A DNA stretch of 64,000 nucleotides from JANYGA01 sp031420415 (lineage in GTDB: Bacteria > Vulcanimicrobiota > Vulcanimicrobiia > Vulcanimicrobiales > Vulcanimicrobiaceae): assembly GCA_031420415.1 (NCBI GenBank), contig JANOMT010000006.1, positions 124,001 through 188,000 of the forward strand. The letters are read 5' to 3'. The notes beneath the pieces are model-generated. The model worked only from the letters and a program-made list of their open reading frames with translations. It did not search any database and was not told the origin of the DNA. The translations under genes were made by a program, and so were the position numbers. How positions within the stretch are numbered: position 1 is the stretch's first letter; each line of letters starts with the position of its first letter. Shown here in pieces: positions 34,601 through 44,038 of this stretch.

Positions 34601-36013
34601 ATGGCGAGTATTTACATCGAAACGTACGGCTGTCAGATGAACGAAGCCGATTCGCAGTATATCGCGGATCGGGCCTTGGCATCGGGCTATACGGTGACGG
34701 ACGATGCGGCCGCCGCGAACGTCGTGGTGATCAATACGTGTACCGTTCGCGACAACGCCGAGAAACGGGCCTACGGTCGAATGGCGCAATTCAAAAAGCT
34801 CAAGCTCGCCGATCCCGCTGTGAAGCTCGTCGTCTGCGGTTGTTTGGCCGAACAAGATCGCGACGTGATGACGGGCAAGGCGCCCTATATCGACGCCGTC
34901 TTCGGCACGCGCGATCTCGCGCGCCTCGGAGACACGCTCGCGACGTGGCGCCCGGATTTCGGAGACGACGAGATCGATCTCACGCAAGAGAACCTTCTGC
35001 TCGGAAAGCTCGGCGGGCACGGCGATTGCGTCGGGGATGCCTACGCGCACGTCCGCGCGTTCGTGAACGTGCAGCGCGGGTGTTCGTATTTCTGCACGTA
35101 CTGCATCGTGCCGCACGTTCGCGGTCGCTTCGATAATCGCGCACTCGGCGATATCCTCGATGAATGTCGCGCCGCAATCGCGCGCGGTGCTCGCGAGATC
35201 ACGCTCGTCGGTCAGACCGTCAACGCGTATAAAGAGCCTGCGAGCAATGCCGATTTTGCCGACTTGCTTACCATCGTTTCGGCGCTTCCCGGCATCGATC
35301 GGCTCACGTTCCTCACCTCACATCCCAAGGACTACACGCCGAAACTTGCGGCAACGATGGGCGCCTTGCCCAATCTCAACCCGCGCTTTCATCTACCCGT
35401 GCAGAGCGGTTCCGATCCCATCTTGCGGCGCATGAATCGCAAGTATACGGTCGCGCAATATCGCGAGAAGATCGCACTTTTTCGCACGACGTGTCCCGAT
35501 TGGTCGCTCACAACCGATATCATCGTCGGGTTTCCCGGCGAAACCGACGACGATTTCGTGCAGACGCTCGCGCTCTGCGACGAGATGGCGTTCGCACAAG
35601 CGTTCATGTTCATCTATTCGCCGCGTCGCGGTACGCCCGCAGCGCTATGGGACCAGATCCCGGCCGAGGTCGGCGGTGAGCGATTACGCCGCCTCGCGGA
35701 GACGATCGACTGCGGCGTGCGCGCTTTTCACGCCCCGAAAATCGGCACGACGGTACGCGCGCTCGTGCAGGGTCCCTCACGCAAAGATCGCTCGAAACTC
35801 GCGGCAAAGACGATCGATAACGTTACCATCATCGCGCCCGCCGGAGCGCTCGGTGAGGCTGAGGTGCGGGAGCGACCGTGGCTCGATGTGCGCATCGATG
35901 AAGCGTTCACGTGGGGTTGCGCGGGGGAGGTCGTGCGTATTGCGGCGCGTTACGACGATGCGTCGCCGGTCGCCGTCGCGCGACCGACGATCGATCTCGT
36001 TTCGGCCCGCTGA
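34601..36013 (+). CDS. miaB: tRNA-2-methylthio-N6-dimethylallyladenosine synthase MiaB
   Basis: A 470-residue methylthiotransferase. Cysteines of the auxiliary cluster are C11, C47 and C81; the radical SAM CxxxCxxC is C161, C165, C168 (RGCSYFCTYC). A C-terminal TRAM domain follows (about 380-450). It adds the methylthio group to i6A37 of tRNAs that read codons starting with U. MiaA, which makes the i6A37 substrate, is encoded at 51.2 kb. There is an AAAGG ribosome site before ATG at 34601. The TRAM region carries some extra length beyond the domain. Confidence 0.95.
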   Translation: MASIYIETYGCQMNEADSQYIADRALASGYTVTDDAAAANVVVINTCTVRDNAEKRAYGRMAQFKKLKLADPAVKLVVCGCLAEQDRDVMTGKAPYIDAVFGTRDLARLGDTLATWRPDFGDDEIDLTQENLLLGKLGGHGDCVGDAYAHVRAFVNVQRGCSYFCTYCIVPHVRGRFDNRALGDILDECRAAIARGAREITLVGQTVNAYKEPASNADFADLLTIVSALPGIDRLTFLTSHPKDYTPKLAATMGALPNLNPRFHLPVQSGSDPILRRMNRKYTVAQYREKIALFRTTCPDWSLTTDIIVGFPGETDDDFVQTLALCDEMAFAQAFMFIYSPRRGTPAALWDQIPAEVGGERLRRLAETIDCGVRAFHAPKIGTTVRALVQGPSRKDRSKLAAKTIDNVTIIAPAGALGEAEVRERPWLDVRIDEAFTWGCAGEVVRIAARYDDASPVAVARPTIDLVSAR

Positions 36014-36068
36014 TACCGAGCGAGGCGTTGAGATCGCCGTACGTCACCATCGACGGAAAGGGCGCGAG

Positions 36069-38546
36069 ATGAGCGGCCTCGCGTACTCGCCGATGCTCGA
36101 ACAGTACTTCGCGATGAAATCGCGCCATCCCGAGGCGATCCTGCTCTCGCGCGTGGGCGACTTTTATGAAGCCTACGGCGACGATGCGAGTGCGATTGCC
36201 GTGTGCCTCGGTATCGCGCTCACCTCGAAAGAGGCGGGCTCGGGGCAGCGCGTCGCCATGGCGGGTTTTCCCCACCCGGCACTCGACGCCCAGCTCGCAA
36301 AGCTCGTCGCGCAGCATAAAATCGTCGCCCTCGCCGAACAACTCGAAATTCCGGTACCGAACAAACTCGTGCGCCGCGACGTCGTTCGGCTCGTCACACC
36401 GGGCACGCTCATCGAAGAGCATCTGTTGGATCGCACGAGCAACAATTATCTCTGTGCGCTCTCGCTCGCGGGCGATGCAATCGGGATCGCGTATGCGGAT
36501 ATCTCGACGGGCCGCGCTGCGGCGACCGCGTATTCAGGCGATGGCGGGCTCGAAGAAATGCTGGCCGAGCTCGTGCGCCTGGGCCCAGCCGAAATCGTCG
36601 CCGACGTGCCGCCGGAGATCCGTGCCGCGATCTCGCGCGAGTTGCCGCTCGTACGCGTCACGGCGCCGCCGCTCGCCGCCGTCGAACGTAGCGATCGCGC
36701 GAGCGTTGCCGGATTCTCACTCGATGAATCACTCGCGATGCATCGCTCGCTCGACGGGCTCGGGGCCTTCGTGCGTCGCGTCGGATTCACGGCGCCGGGC
36801 GGCCTCTTGCGCGCGCCGGATTTCTATCGTGCGCGGACGTTCGTCGCCCTCGATGCCAACACGCGCAAGCACCTCGATCTGATCCGCTCGCAAGGCCAGA
36901 ACCCCAAAGCGACGTTGCTCGCGACGATCGATCGGAGCCGCACCGCGATGGGCTCGCGATTGCTCTCGCGTTGGATTCTCGCGCCGCTCGTCGATGCGAG
37001 CGCGATCGCCGAACGCGCCGATCGGGTCGCGGCGTTCGTTGCGGAATATCCCGCGCGTGCGACGGTGCAAGAGCTCCTCGGCGGGGCCTACGATCTCGAG
37101 CGCATCGTCCAGAAGGTTCGTTTTCGCCGCGCGTTGCCTCGCGATCTCGGGTCGTTGCGTCGTACGCTCGCGCTGCTCGAACCGTTGCGCGCCGCGCTGC
37201 CCACGGGCCTCGCAGAGCTGGGCGCGCGCATCGGCGATCATGCGGATCTCTACGCGCTTCTCGAGGGTCAGCTCTGCGAAGATTTGCCCGCGACGCTCGC
37301 CGAAGGCGGTGTGATCCGGCCCGACGCTTCGGCAGACGTTGCCGAGTGTATCGAGTTGCGGCACGACGGTCGCTCGCGTATCGCCGCACTCGAAGAACGC
37401 GAACGCGCGCGCACCGGCATCAAGAGTCTCAAAGTAAAATACGCGAGCGCCTTCGGCTACGCGATCGAGATTTCCAAAGGTCAACTCGGGAACGTGCCGA
37501 CCGATTACGTTCGCAAACAAACGTTGACGAGCGGCGAGCGATTCGTTATTCCCGAACTCAAAGAACTCGAAATTGCGATTGCGAGCGCGCAGACGCGCCA
37601 GTATCGCCTCGAAGAGGCGCTCTACGAACGGCTCGTCGAGTCGGTCGCCGCGTGCGTGGAAACGTTGCTCGCAACGGCCGACGCGATCGCCGAACTCGAT
37701 GTTGCCTGCGCGCTCGCGCATGTTGCGGGAGAACGCGGCTACGTGCGGCCGCAGTTCGTCGCGAACTCGACGATCGACGTCGTCGACGGCCGTCATCCCG
37801 TTATCGAAGCGCTCGCGGGCGACGCGTTCGTGCCGAACGACTTGCATCTCGCGGAACGCGGGGAACGCTTCATGTTGCTGACGGGCCCGAACATGGGCGG
37901 CAAGTCGACCTTCTTGCGTCAGGCAGCGCTCCTGGTGATCCTCGCGCAAATCGGCGCGTATGTGCCCGCGCGCTCGATGGCGCTCGGCATCGTCGATCGT
38001 ATTTTCACGCGCATCGGTGCGGGCGACGATCTCGCCTCGGGCCACTCGACGTTCTACGTGGAGATGTCGGAAGCGTCGAATATCTTGCGGCGGTGCACGC
38101 GGCGCTCGCTTCTGCTCATCGACGAGGTCGGCCGCGGAACGGGGACGATCGACGGTCTCGCGATCGCGCAGGCGATTTGCGAATATCTGCTCGGTCTCGA
38201 GACGCAAGCTCCGATGGCGCTCTTCGCGACACACTTTCACGAACTCGTCGCGCTCGCCGATCGCTGGCCGCTCGTCGCGAACTATCACGTGACCGCGGTT
38301 GAAAATACGGCGCGCTCGGGCGTGCCGGTTTTCTCGCATCGGGTGCTCGCCGGGAGCACGTCGCGATCGTTCGGGATCGAAGTTGCGAAGATGGCGGGCC
38401 TGCCCGCAGGCGTGATCGCGCGCGCGAAAGAGATCGCGGGCGTGCTCGCCGATCGTCCGACGCTCGAAGCACAGGTACCCCTTCGCGCGCGCCTCGCGGC
38501 GAGCGACCGGCGCGAGGAGACGCAGCTCGCTCTCCAACTGGAGTGA
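36069..38546 (+). CDS. mutS: DNA mismatch repair protein MutS
   Basis: An 825-residue MutS1. The N-terminal mismatch-binding segment is present with the diagnostic F-x-E pair (GDFYEAYGDDA, residues about 30-40). The ATPase P-loop GPNMGGKST lies at 606-614, followed by the LLIDEVGRGT Walker B region and the conserved FATHFHEL. The ATG at 36069 has GGAAAGGG upstream and begins with the homology; the much longer frame from 35676 is antisense-like and rejected. Together with mutL at 49.5 kb this gives a MutSL repair pathway. A cobalamin riboswitch begins just after its stop. Confidence 0.96.
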   Translation: MSGLAYSPMLEQYFAMKSRHPEAILLSRVGDFYEAYGDDASAIAVCLGIALTSKEAGSGQRVAMAGFPHPALDAQLAKLVAQHKIVALAEQLEIPVPNKLVRRDVVRLVTPGTLIEEHLLDRTSNNYLCALSLAGDAIGIAYADISTGRAAATAYSGDGGLEEMLAELVRLGPAEIVADVPPEIRAAISRELPLVRVTAPPLAAVERSDRASVAGFSLDESLAMHRSLDGLGAFVRRVGFTAPGGLLRAPDFYRARTFVALDANTRKHLDLIRSQGQNPKATLLATIDRSRTAMGSRLLSRWILAPLVDASAIAERADRVAAFVAEYPARATVQELLGGAYDLERIVQKVRFRRALPRDLGSLRRTLALLEPLRAALPTGLAELGARIGDHADLYALLEGQLCEDLPATLAEGGVIRPDASADVAECIELRHDGRSRIAALEERERARTGIKSLKVKYASAFGYAIEISKGQLGNVPTDYVRKQTLTSGERFVIPELKELEIAIASAQTRQYRLEEALYERLVESVAACVETLLATADAIAELDVACALAHVAGERGYVRPQFVANSTIDVVDGRHPVIEALAGDAFVPNDLHLAERGERFMLLTGPNMGGKSTFLRQAALLVILAQIGAYVPARSMALGIVDRIFTRIGAGDDLASGHSTFYVEMSEASNILRRCTRRSLLLIDEVGRGTGTIDGLAIAQAICEYLLGLETQAPMALFATHFHELVALADRWPLVANYHVTAVENTARSGVPVFSHRVLAGSTSRSFGIEVAKMAGLPAGVIARAKEIAGVLADRPTLEAQVPLRARLAASDRREETQLALQLE

Positions 38547-38551
38547 GTGTA

Positions 38552-38755
38552 GGTGCCGATGGCATGTATCACAGGAGATCGCCCGTGAGGCGCGCAGTTG
38601 CGTCGATAGCGCTCGCGTCCGAGGAACCCGGTGAGATCCCGGGACGGTCGCGCCACGGTAAGCGGGGAGCCGCTCGTCGCCACTGCCGGAAACGGTGGGA
38701 AGGCCCGAGCACGATAGCATCGATCCGCAAGTCCGGATATTCGAGCGAGCGCATT
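38552..38755 (+). promoter_or_regulatory. cobalamin (adenosylcobalamin-type) riboswitch
   Basis: The leader of the BtuB-like gene contains the ordered conserved blocks of the cobalamin riboswitch. They are ggtgcc at 38552, gaacccggtgagatcccggg at about 38624-38643, gacggtcgcgccac, ggggagcc at about 38664, and the B12 box gccactgccgg ... ggtgggaagg at about 38679-38704. A closing segment, ccgcaagtccgg, lies near 38725. The gene start lies a further 40 bases on, so control probably works by masking the ribosome site; no terminator hairpin is evident. Ligand subtype cannot be told without folding. Confidence 0.85.
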
Positions 38756-38793
38756 TCTACCAACCACCTCGCGTAAAAGGTAATGGTCCCATC

Positions 38794-40758
38794 GTGTTCG
38801 CTCATCCACGCGCGTCTCGCGCGCTATTTCTCTTCGCTCTCGTCGCCTGCGCGACGTCCCTTTCGATCGGCCCTGCAAAGGCGGAACCCGCGCCGCTAGC
38901 ATCCGCGCTTCCCGAGATCGGGCGCGTCGTTACGAGCGATCGGCGGTCGGCGCCGATCGGCGATTCGTCGCGGCCGACGTTCGTCGTCGATCGGTCTCAG
39001 ATCGACGCCTACGGGGCCCGCACGGTCGCCGAGGCGCTCGTCGGCGTTCCTGGAGTCCAGCTTTTCGCCTACGGTCCCTTCGGCGCGCTCACGAATTACG
39101 GCATTCGAGGTGCGGGCAGCGAGAGCACGCTCGTGCTCGTCGACGGCATCGCGGTTACCGATCCGACGACGGGGACGGTGCAACTCGGGCAACTCTCGAC
39201 CGTCGGCGTCGATCGTATCGAAATCGTCGAGAGCGGGTCGTCGACATTGTACGGCACGAGTGCCGTTGGTGGCGTCATCAACGTCGTGACGCTTGTGCCG
39301 CGCGGTGCGTACCTCGCTGCGTCGGCGGGATCGTTTGCGGATCGCGATCTGCGGGCGAGCGTCGGCACGGGTCGGGTCGGGCTCGCCTACGAACGGCACG
39401 TCGCAACCAACGCGTACGCATATCCCGCGCTGACCTATTCGCAATCGCCGTGTTCCTCGTACGCGACGGGACCGTGTGCCTTTCCGGCGGGCGTGCGCAG
39501 CAACAGCAACGGCGATGAGACGACGGTGCGGCTGAACGCCGACGTTCCGCTCGCGTCGAATCTGCGCGTGCGCGCGCGCATCGATGACGCCGTCACGCAA
39601 TCGGGCTTTCCGGGTGGTCTGGATTTTCTCTCGACCACGGCAACGGGATCGTATGCGACGAAATCGGCACTCGTCGATCTCGAACGAACCTCGGCTCGCG
39701 ACACGCTCACGGTAAGCCTCGGCGGTTCGCAAACGCGCTCGGCGTACGTCGATCTTCCCACAAATTACGGTGAGAGCGATGTCTACAGCGGTCGTACGCA
39801 GCTCTCGATTCGCGATGCGTTTTCGAGCGCGCGCACCGATGCCGTGATCGGCGTCGATCTCGCGCGCGAGTCGGGAAGTTTTTCGTTTCCGACCTCGCCT
39901 GATTTCGTATCGACGTCGCCGACGGCGCCGCCGATTCCGGCCTTCGGAATCGGCGCGACGCGGTCGCTCTCCGCTGCATACGTGCAACTCGGTGCGACGC
40001 TTCGCCCGGGCACGCATATTACCGCAGGCCTGCGGGCCGAAAACGACGCGCCGTTCGGCGCGGTGCTCGCGCCGTCGTTTGGTGGCGTGATCCGCACGGG
40101 TAAGGTGCGCATTGCGGGCGATATCGGAGAATCGTTTCGCGTGCCGACGCTCCAAGATCTCTACTATCCCGGAGGATCGAATCCAAATCTGCGCCCGGAA
40201 AAATCGAGTAACGCCGACGCGACGGTCGCCTTCGATACGCCAACGGCATCGTATTCCGTCGGTTACTTCGGCCGCAGTGGCTCGAACTTCATCGTCTACG
40301 ATTCGGTCGCGAAAATGCCGGTCAATGCGCGCCGCGCGCAGACGGCGGGGCTCGTCTTCACCGCGACGAGTCGCGCGCTTGCGGGTGTCATCGTGGAAGC
40401 AAACTACACCGATCTCTATCGCGCGCTCGATCTGACGAGCGGCGCGCGCCTGCCACGCAATCCCGTCGGGCAAGCGTCGATCTCGCTGCGACATCCACTC
40501 GCCGCGCGCGACCGTGTCGGCTTCGACCTCCGTTACGGTATCGTCGGCTCCGGCGGCGACGATGCGGCCAATCGCACGGGGCCTGCGTCCGGCTCGTTCG
40601 ATGCATATGACTCGCTCGACGCAAACCTCCACGTACGAGTCGCGCGCGATGCTGTCCTAACACTGCGCGGCGCGAACCTTGGCAACACGCATGCGGCGCC
40701 GATCTTCGGATATCCGCTACCCGGTCGACGCTTCGCAGTCGAACTGTCGACGCGCTAG
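38794..40758 (+). CDS. btuB: BtuB-like TonB-dependent cobalamin receptor
   Basis: About 654 residues. The signal peptide ends near AKAEP. The plug domain (about 40-165) includes the TonB-box-like start RSAPIG... and the core blocks VPGVQLFAYGPFGALTNYGIRG and VERIEI-type VDRIEIVESGSSTLYGTSAVGGVINV. The remainder is a 22-strand-type beta-barrel whose last residues RRFAVELSTR close the barrel. The cobalamin riboswitch directly upstream supports B12 or another corrinoid as ligand. GTG at 38794 is the likely start; the frame is open further up, but that part is riboswitch. Confidence 0.88.
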   Translation: MFAHPRASRALFLFALVACATSLSIGPAKAEPAPLASALPEIGRVVTSDRRSAPIGDSSRPTFVVDRSQIDAYGARTVAEALVGVPGVQLFAYGPFGALTNYGIRGAGSESTLVLVDGIAVTDPTTGTVQLGQLSTVGVDRIEIVESGSSTLYGTSAVGGVINVVTLVPRGAYLAASAGSFADRDLRASVGTGRVGLAYERHVATNAYAYPALTYSQSPCSSYATGPCAFPAGVRSNSNGDETTVRLNADVPLASNLRVRARIDDAVTQSGFPGGLDFLSTTATGSYATKSALVDLERTSARDTLTVSLGGSQTRSAYVDLPTNYGESDVYSGRTQLSIRDAFSSARTDAVIGVDLARESGSFSFPTSPDFVSTSPTAPPIPAFGIGATRSLSAAYVQLGATLRPGTHITAGLRAENDAPFGAVLAPSFGGVIRTGKVRIAGDIGESFRVPTLQDLYYPGGSNPNLRPEKSSNADATVAFDTPTASYSVGYFGRSGSNFIVYDSVAKMPVNARRAQTAGLVFTATSRALAGVIVEANYTDLYRALDLTSGARLPRNPVGQASISLRHPLAARDRVGFDLRYGIVGSGGDDAANRTGPASGSFDAYDSLDANLHVRVARDAVLTLRGANLGNTHAAPIFGYPLPGRRFAVELSTR

Positions 40759-40819
40759 CCGCTCCGAGGCGGGCGCTTCCCAGGGTCGCCCGAGGTCGCG
40801 CTCGCACAATTGGAGACGT

Positions 40820-43800
40820 ATGTTTAGATCGATCATCTCTCGGCTCGTGGCAGCGAGCGCGTGTGCCATGTTGAGCTTCGCTGCGATCTCGGCACCCGCG
40901 GTCGCAGCGAGCGATACGGGCGAGATTTCGATCACCGTCGTCGATGCCGCAACCGCGCTTCCGATCGCCAACGCGCGCGCGATTCTCCTCGGGCCACAGA
41001 CCGCGAGTAGCCTTACGACGCGAGCGGGGCTCATTCTTTATACCGATGTACCGACCGGCATCTATCGCGTCCGCGTCGTGCGCTCGGGATACGCCTCGGG
41101 CGCATCGAGTGAATTCGACGTCTTGCCCAATCGCGCGGTGACGGTTCGCGTCGAACTCGCCCTGACCAACCCGGGCGGCCTCAAAACGATCGGGAGCATC
41201 GTGGCGCGATCGAACGTTTCGGTCGCTTCGACCGATATCGCGGATAATAGTCCGATCCGTCGCCTCTCCGATTCGCTGACCGATGCCCTCGATAAGGTCG
41301 CGGGCGTTTCGGTCACGCAAGATGCGACCGATCCAAGCGGCGCGGTGACCGTCTCGCTCAACGGGCATGACGAATCGCAAACTGCGATCTCACTCGACGG
41401 CATCCCGCTCTCGGCCCCGGGCACGAGTGCGGATTTGCGCGCGATCGGGACGGATCTCTTTTCGGGTTCGAGTTCGTCCGCGCAGGCCGGTGCGGGTTCG
41501 CTCGGCGGCGGCGTAAATTTTCGCACGCTTCAACCGACGCAATCGCTTCAAATCAAAGCGAATGGGTCGACGGGTACCTTCGATCGGTCGAGCTATCAAC
41601 TCGCCGCAACGGGAAGCGTCGGTCGGTTCGGGCTCGCGCTGCAACACACATCGCGCGGCGCGAATAGCCCGCTAACGTTTCAAACGTATCGCGACCAGAG
41701 TGGGCTCACGTACGCGCACGAAGGCGAGTCGCATAGCCTCGGCGATTTCGTGAAATTTCGCTATCGCCTTAACGACGAACGCACGGCGATCAGCGGTACG
41801 GCGCTATCGAATAATACCGACGCCTACGCGGTATGCGCGCGCTTCGTTACGCTCCTGCCGTGCGGCATCGGGCCGAACAATTTGAATTTCGGTCGTTTTG
41901 GATTCGCGTACGCGACGATTTCGTCGCTCGTCGGCACGGTCGCAACCACGCTCACCGGCTTCGAAAGTGGCGGCGTGCAGAATAACGACAACGCAAACCG
42001 TTACGTGTTCTTACCGCAGCCGGCGGATGGATCGCGCGCGTGCGGCAACGGCTTCGCTGGATTCGGCGCGGGACCGGCGATGTATACAGAACAGCTCTGT
42101 CCTTCGGTCGGCACGACCGATTCGCTGACGCGTGGCGTTTCCTCCAGCGCTTCGATTGGGTTGGGGCGGCACACGATCGCCTTGACGGGCAGCACGTCGA
42201 CCGCGCTCAATACGAACGTGCCGAAGGTGGGCTCGCGTTTCGAACGCCGTTTCACGACCGCGATCACGTCGTCGACCTATCAGATCAACGACAGCTTTAA
42301 AGCGAACGATAAACTCACGATCGTGCCGCGACTCACCCTTGCGAACACGACGACGCTCGGCACGAGTCTGCTCGGAGGCATCGGCGGCTCGTGGCGGCCT
42401 ACTTCAAGCGACACGTTCGGTGCGTCGGCGAACGTCGGAAGTTCGCAACCGAACATTCTCGTCAATCGCTCGTTCGGCGATCCCGTCAACGCGCGCTTCG
42501 ATTGTGCGGCCGGGACCGCGATCGTGAGTGGGCCGGGCGACGCCAACGGCATCGCGCAATCGGCGGTGAGTCTCGACGCGACGTGGGCGCATCAGTTTCG
42601 GTCGGGTGCGACGTTCTCGCTCGATGCGTTCTCGCAAGTGCAGTCGGGCCAGATCATCAACGCGCTTATCGCCGAGCCCTCGGGATATTTCCCAAACGGC
42701 TACCTCACAACGCTCGGTAGCGCGTTCGCCGCCCAGAGCGTCTGCGGCATGGCGGCCGCAGCGCCGAAAGTTTACGTAAACGAAGCGATCGGCGGTACGC
42801 GCCGCGTGTATCAGGGCGTGACCGCAAGCGCGCGCATTGGGCTCGGCCGGTATTTCGTCGCGCTGCCGAACTATACGCTCAACGTCGCGAAACTTACGGC
42901 TGCGAGCGGGCGCCTGAACGATGGTCCCTCAACGACCGTGGTCGGCTCGCAGCTTCCCAATCGTCCGATCCACCGCGCGGGCGTCACGCTCGATGGCGTG
43001 TTGCCTCGCAGCGGAACCGAACTGCTCGCAAACGCCCAGTTCACCGGTGCGAATAACCAGCAAAATCTCGGGCCGCACATCGTCGTCTCCGCCGGCATCT
43101 CGCATGGGTTCGGACCCGGTCGGATGACGCTCTTTGAGAATAATATCTTCGGTACGTATGGCGGCACGTTCGCTACGGATGAAAACGCGGCACCGCTCCC
43201 GCTCTCGCAGGGCGCTGGAATCTTACGGACCGCGGCGACGCCGCTCACGCCGCGCACGCTCACGCTTTCGTATGCGATCTCGCTCGGCGGCCCCAAGCCC
43301 GGGACGGCACTCGCATCGGTCGCGACGGCCGCGCAGCGCCTGGCTCTTGCGGCGCCGCAACCGAGCGGTGCCACGCCCCCGTCTGCGAATCGCTTCATCC
43401 CCGTACCTCCGCCGCCGGGCGTCGATCCGCTCTCGCTCGCGACTGAGCGAACGTCGTGCGATGCCGATGCCCAAAAGAAGTCGGCGACGTTCCTCGAGGG
43501 CACCCGCGCGTACGTCGCGGCTTACGAAGCGAAGACGACGCTGCCGGAGATTGCAAATATCGACGTCATCGCGCACGTCGCAATCGTCGATCCAACAGTA
43601 CCGTATTATCTTGAGTTGCGGCCGCGCCGTCCCGTCCTCGCGCCGAGTGCCGCTTCCAATGCTGGTCCCGAAGATATGCGTCCGGGTCGTGCCGGCGGAC
43701 TCAAGGGATCCGGTACGCCCGGTGGTCCCGGCGGCGAAGGCGGCGGGACCGAGGGTGTGCCCACCGGTAGTCAAGTCGTGGTCGTCGTACCGAGTAACGC

Positions 43801-44038
43801 CGCCTCGGGCAACGCGAGTGCGCCGCGTACCGGCAACGGCGGTGGCATTGGCCGCACGCTCCGCGGCTTCGTCGGGTGCGCTTACGTGACCGCATATACG
43901 AGCACGGAAGCGAAGGCGAAAGGCATCGTGACCGAAGGCGGTCGTCCCGGATTCTTCTACGTTCCGAAAATTGGATTCGTTTTCGTGCGACCGCCGGAGT
44001 TGCCACAAGGCGGCGGCAGCCTCAAAGCAAGATCGTAA
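40820..44038 (+). CDS. large TonB-dependent receptor with carboxypeptidase-regulatory-like N-domain and long C-terminal tail
   Basis: A 1072-residue outer-membrane receptor. It has a signal peptide (about 1-30), a carboxypeptidase-regulatory-like beta-sandwich (about 33-112: ISITVVDAATALPIANARAIL), a plug (about 130-235: LDKVAGVSVTQ and DESQTAISLDGIPLS), and a barrel to about residue 865 (TLTLSYAISLGG). About 210 further residues follow: a proline-rich stretch, a small domain with two cysteines, and a glycine-rich segment (GGPGGEGGG). A tail after the barrel is unusual. The ATG at 40820 follows GGAG by 5 bases. It lies 61 bases after btuB and probably shares its riboswitch control. Confidence 0.85.
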   Translation: MFRSIISRLVAASACAMLSFAAISAPAVAASDTGEISITVVDAATALPIANARAILLGPQTASSLTTRAGLILYTDVPTGIYRVRVVRSGYASGASSEFDVLPNRAVTVRVELALTNPGGLKTIGSIVARSNVSVASTDIADNSPIRRLSDSLTDALDKVAGVSVTQDATDPSGAVTVSLNGHDESQTAISLDGIPLSAPGTSADLRAIGTDLFSGSSSSAQAGAGSLGGGVNFRTLQPTQSLQIKANGSTGTFDRSSYQLAATGSVGRFGLALQHTSRGANSPLTFQTYRDQSGLTYAHEGESHSLGDFVKFRYRLNDERTAISGTALSNNTDAYAVCARFVTLLPCGIGPNNLNFGRFGFAYATISSLVGTVATTLTGFESGGVQNNDNANRYVFLPQPADGSRACGNGFAGFGAGPAMYTEQLCPSVGTTDSLTRGVSSSASIGLGRHTIALTGSTSTALNTNVPKVGSRFERRFTTAITSSTYQINDSFKANDKLTIVPRLTLANTTTLGTSLLGGIGGSWRPTSSDTFGASANVGSSQPNILVNRSFGDPVNARFDCAAGTAIVSGPGDANGIAQSAVSLDATWAHQFRSGATFSLDAFSQVQSGQIINALIAEPSGYFPNGYLTTLGSAFAAQSVCGMAAAAPKVYVNEAIGGTRRVYQGVTASARIGLGRYFVALPNYTLNVAKLTAASGRLNDGPSTTVVGSQLPNRPIHRAGVTLDGVLPRSGTELLANAQFTGANNQQNLGPHIVVSAGISHGFGPGRMTLFENNIFGTYGGTFATDENAAPLPLSQGAGILRTAATPLTPRTLTLSYAISLGGPKPGTALASVATAAQRLALAAPQPSGATPPSANRFIPVPPPPGVDPLSLATERTSCDADAQKKSATFLEGTRAYVAAYEAKTTLPEIANIDVIAHVAIVDPTVPYYLELRPRRPVLAPSAASNAGPEDMRPGRAGGLKGSGTPGGPGGEGGGTEGVPTGSQVVVVVPSNAASGNASAPRTGNGGGIGRTLRGFVGCAYVTAYTSTEAKAKGIVTEGGRPGFFYVPKIGFVFVRPPELPQGGGSLKARS

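Noticed and set aside
34601..38546. possible miaB-mutS fusion suggested by a long frame from 35676
   Set aside because: The upstream part of that frame is out-of-frame miaB; mutS has its own ATG and ribosome site at 36069.
36729..38720. 663-codon minus-strand frame across mutS
   Set aside because: Arginine-rich shadow of the mutS gene; no homology and no ribosome site.
38896..40632. 578-codon minus-strand frame across btuB
   Set aside because: Composition typical of antisense frames in high-GC genes; the plus-strand receptor is certain.
40759..40819. second riboswitch or promoter before the large TonB receptor
   Set aside because: The 61-base gap has only a ribosome site (GGAG); too short for an aptamer.
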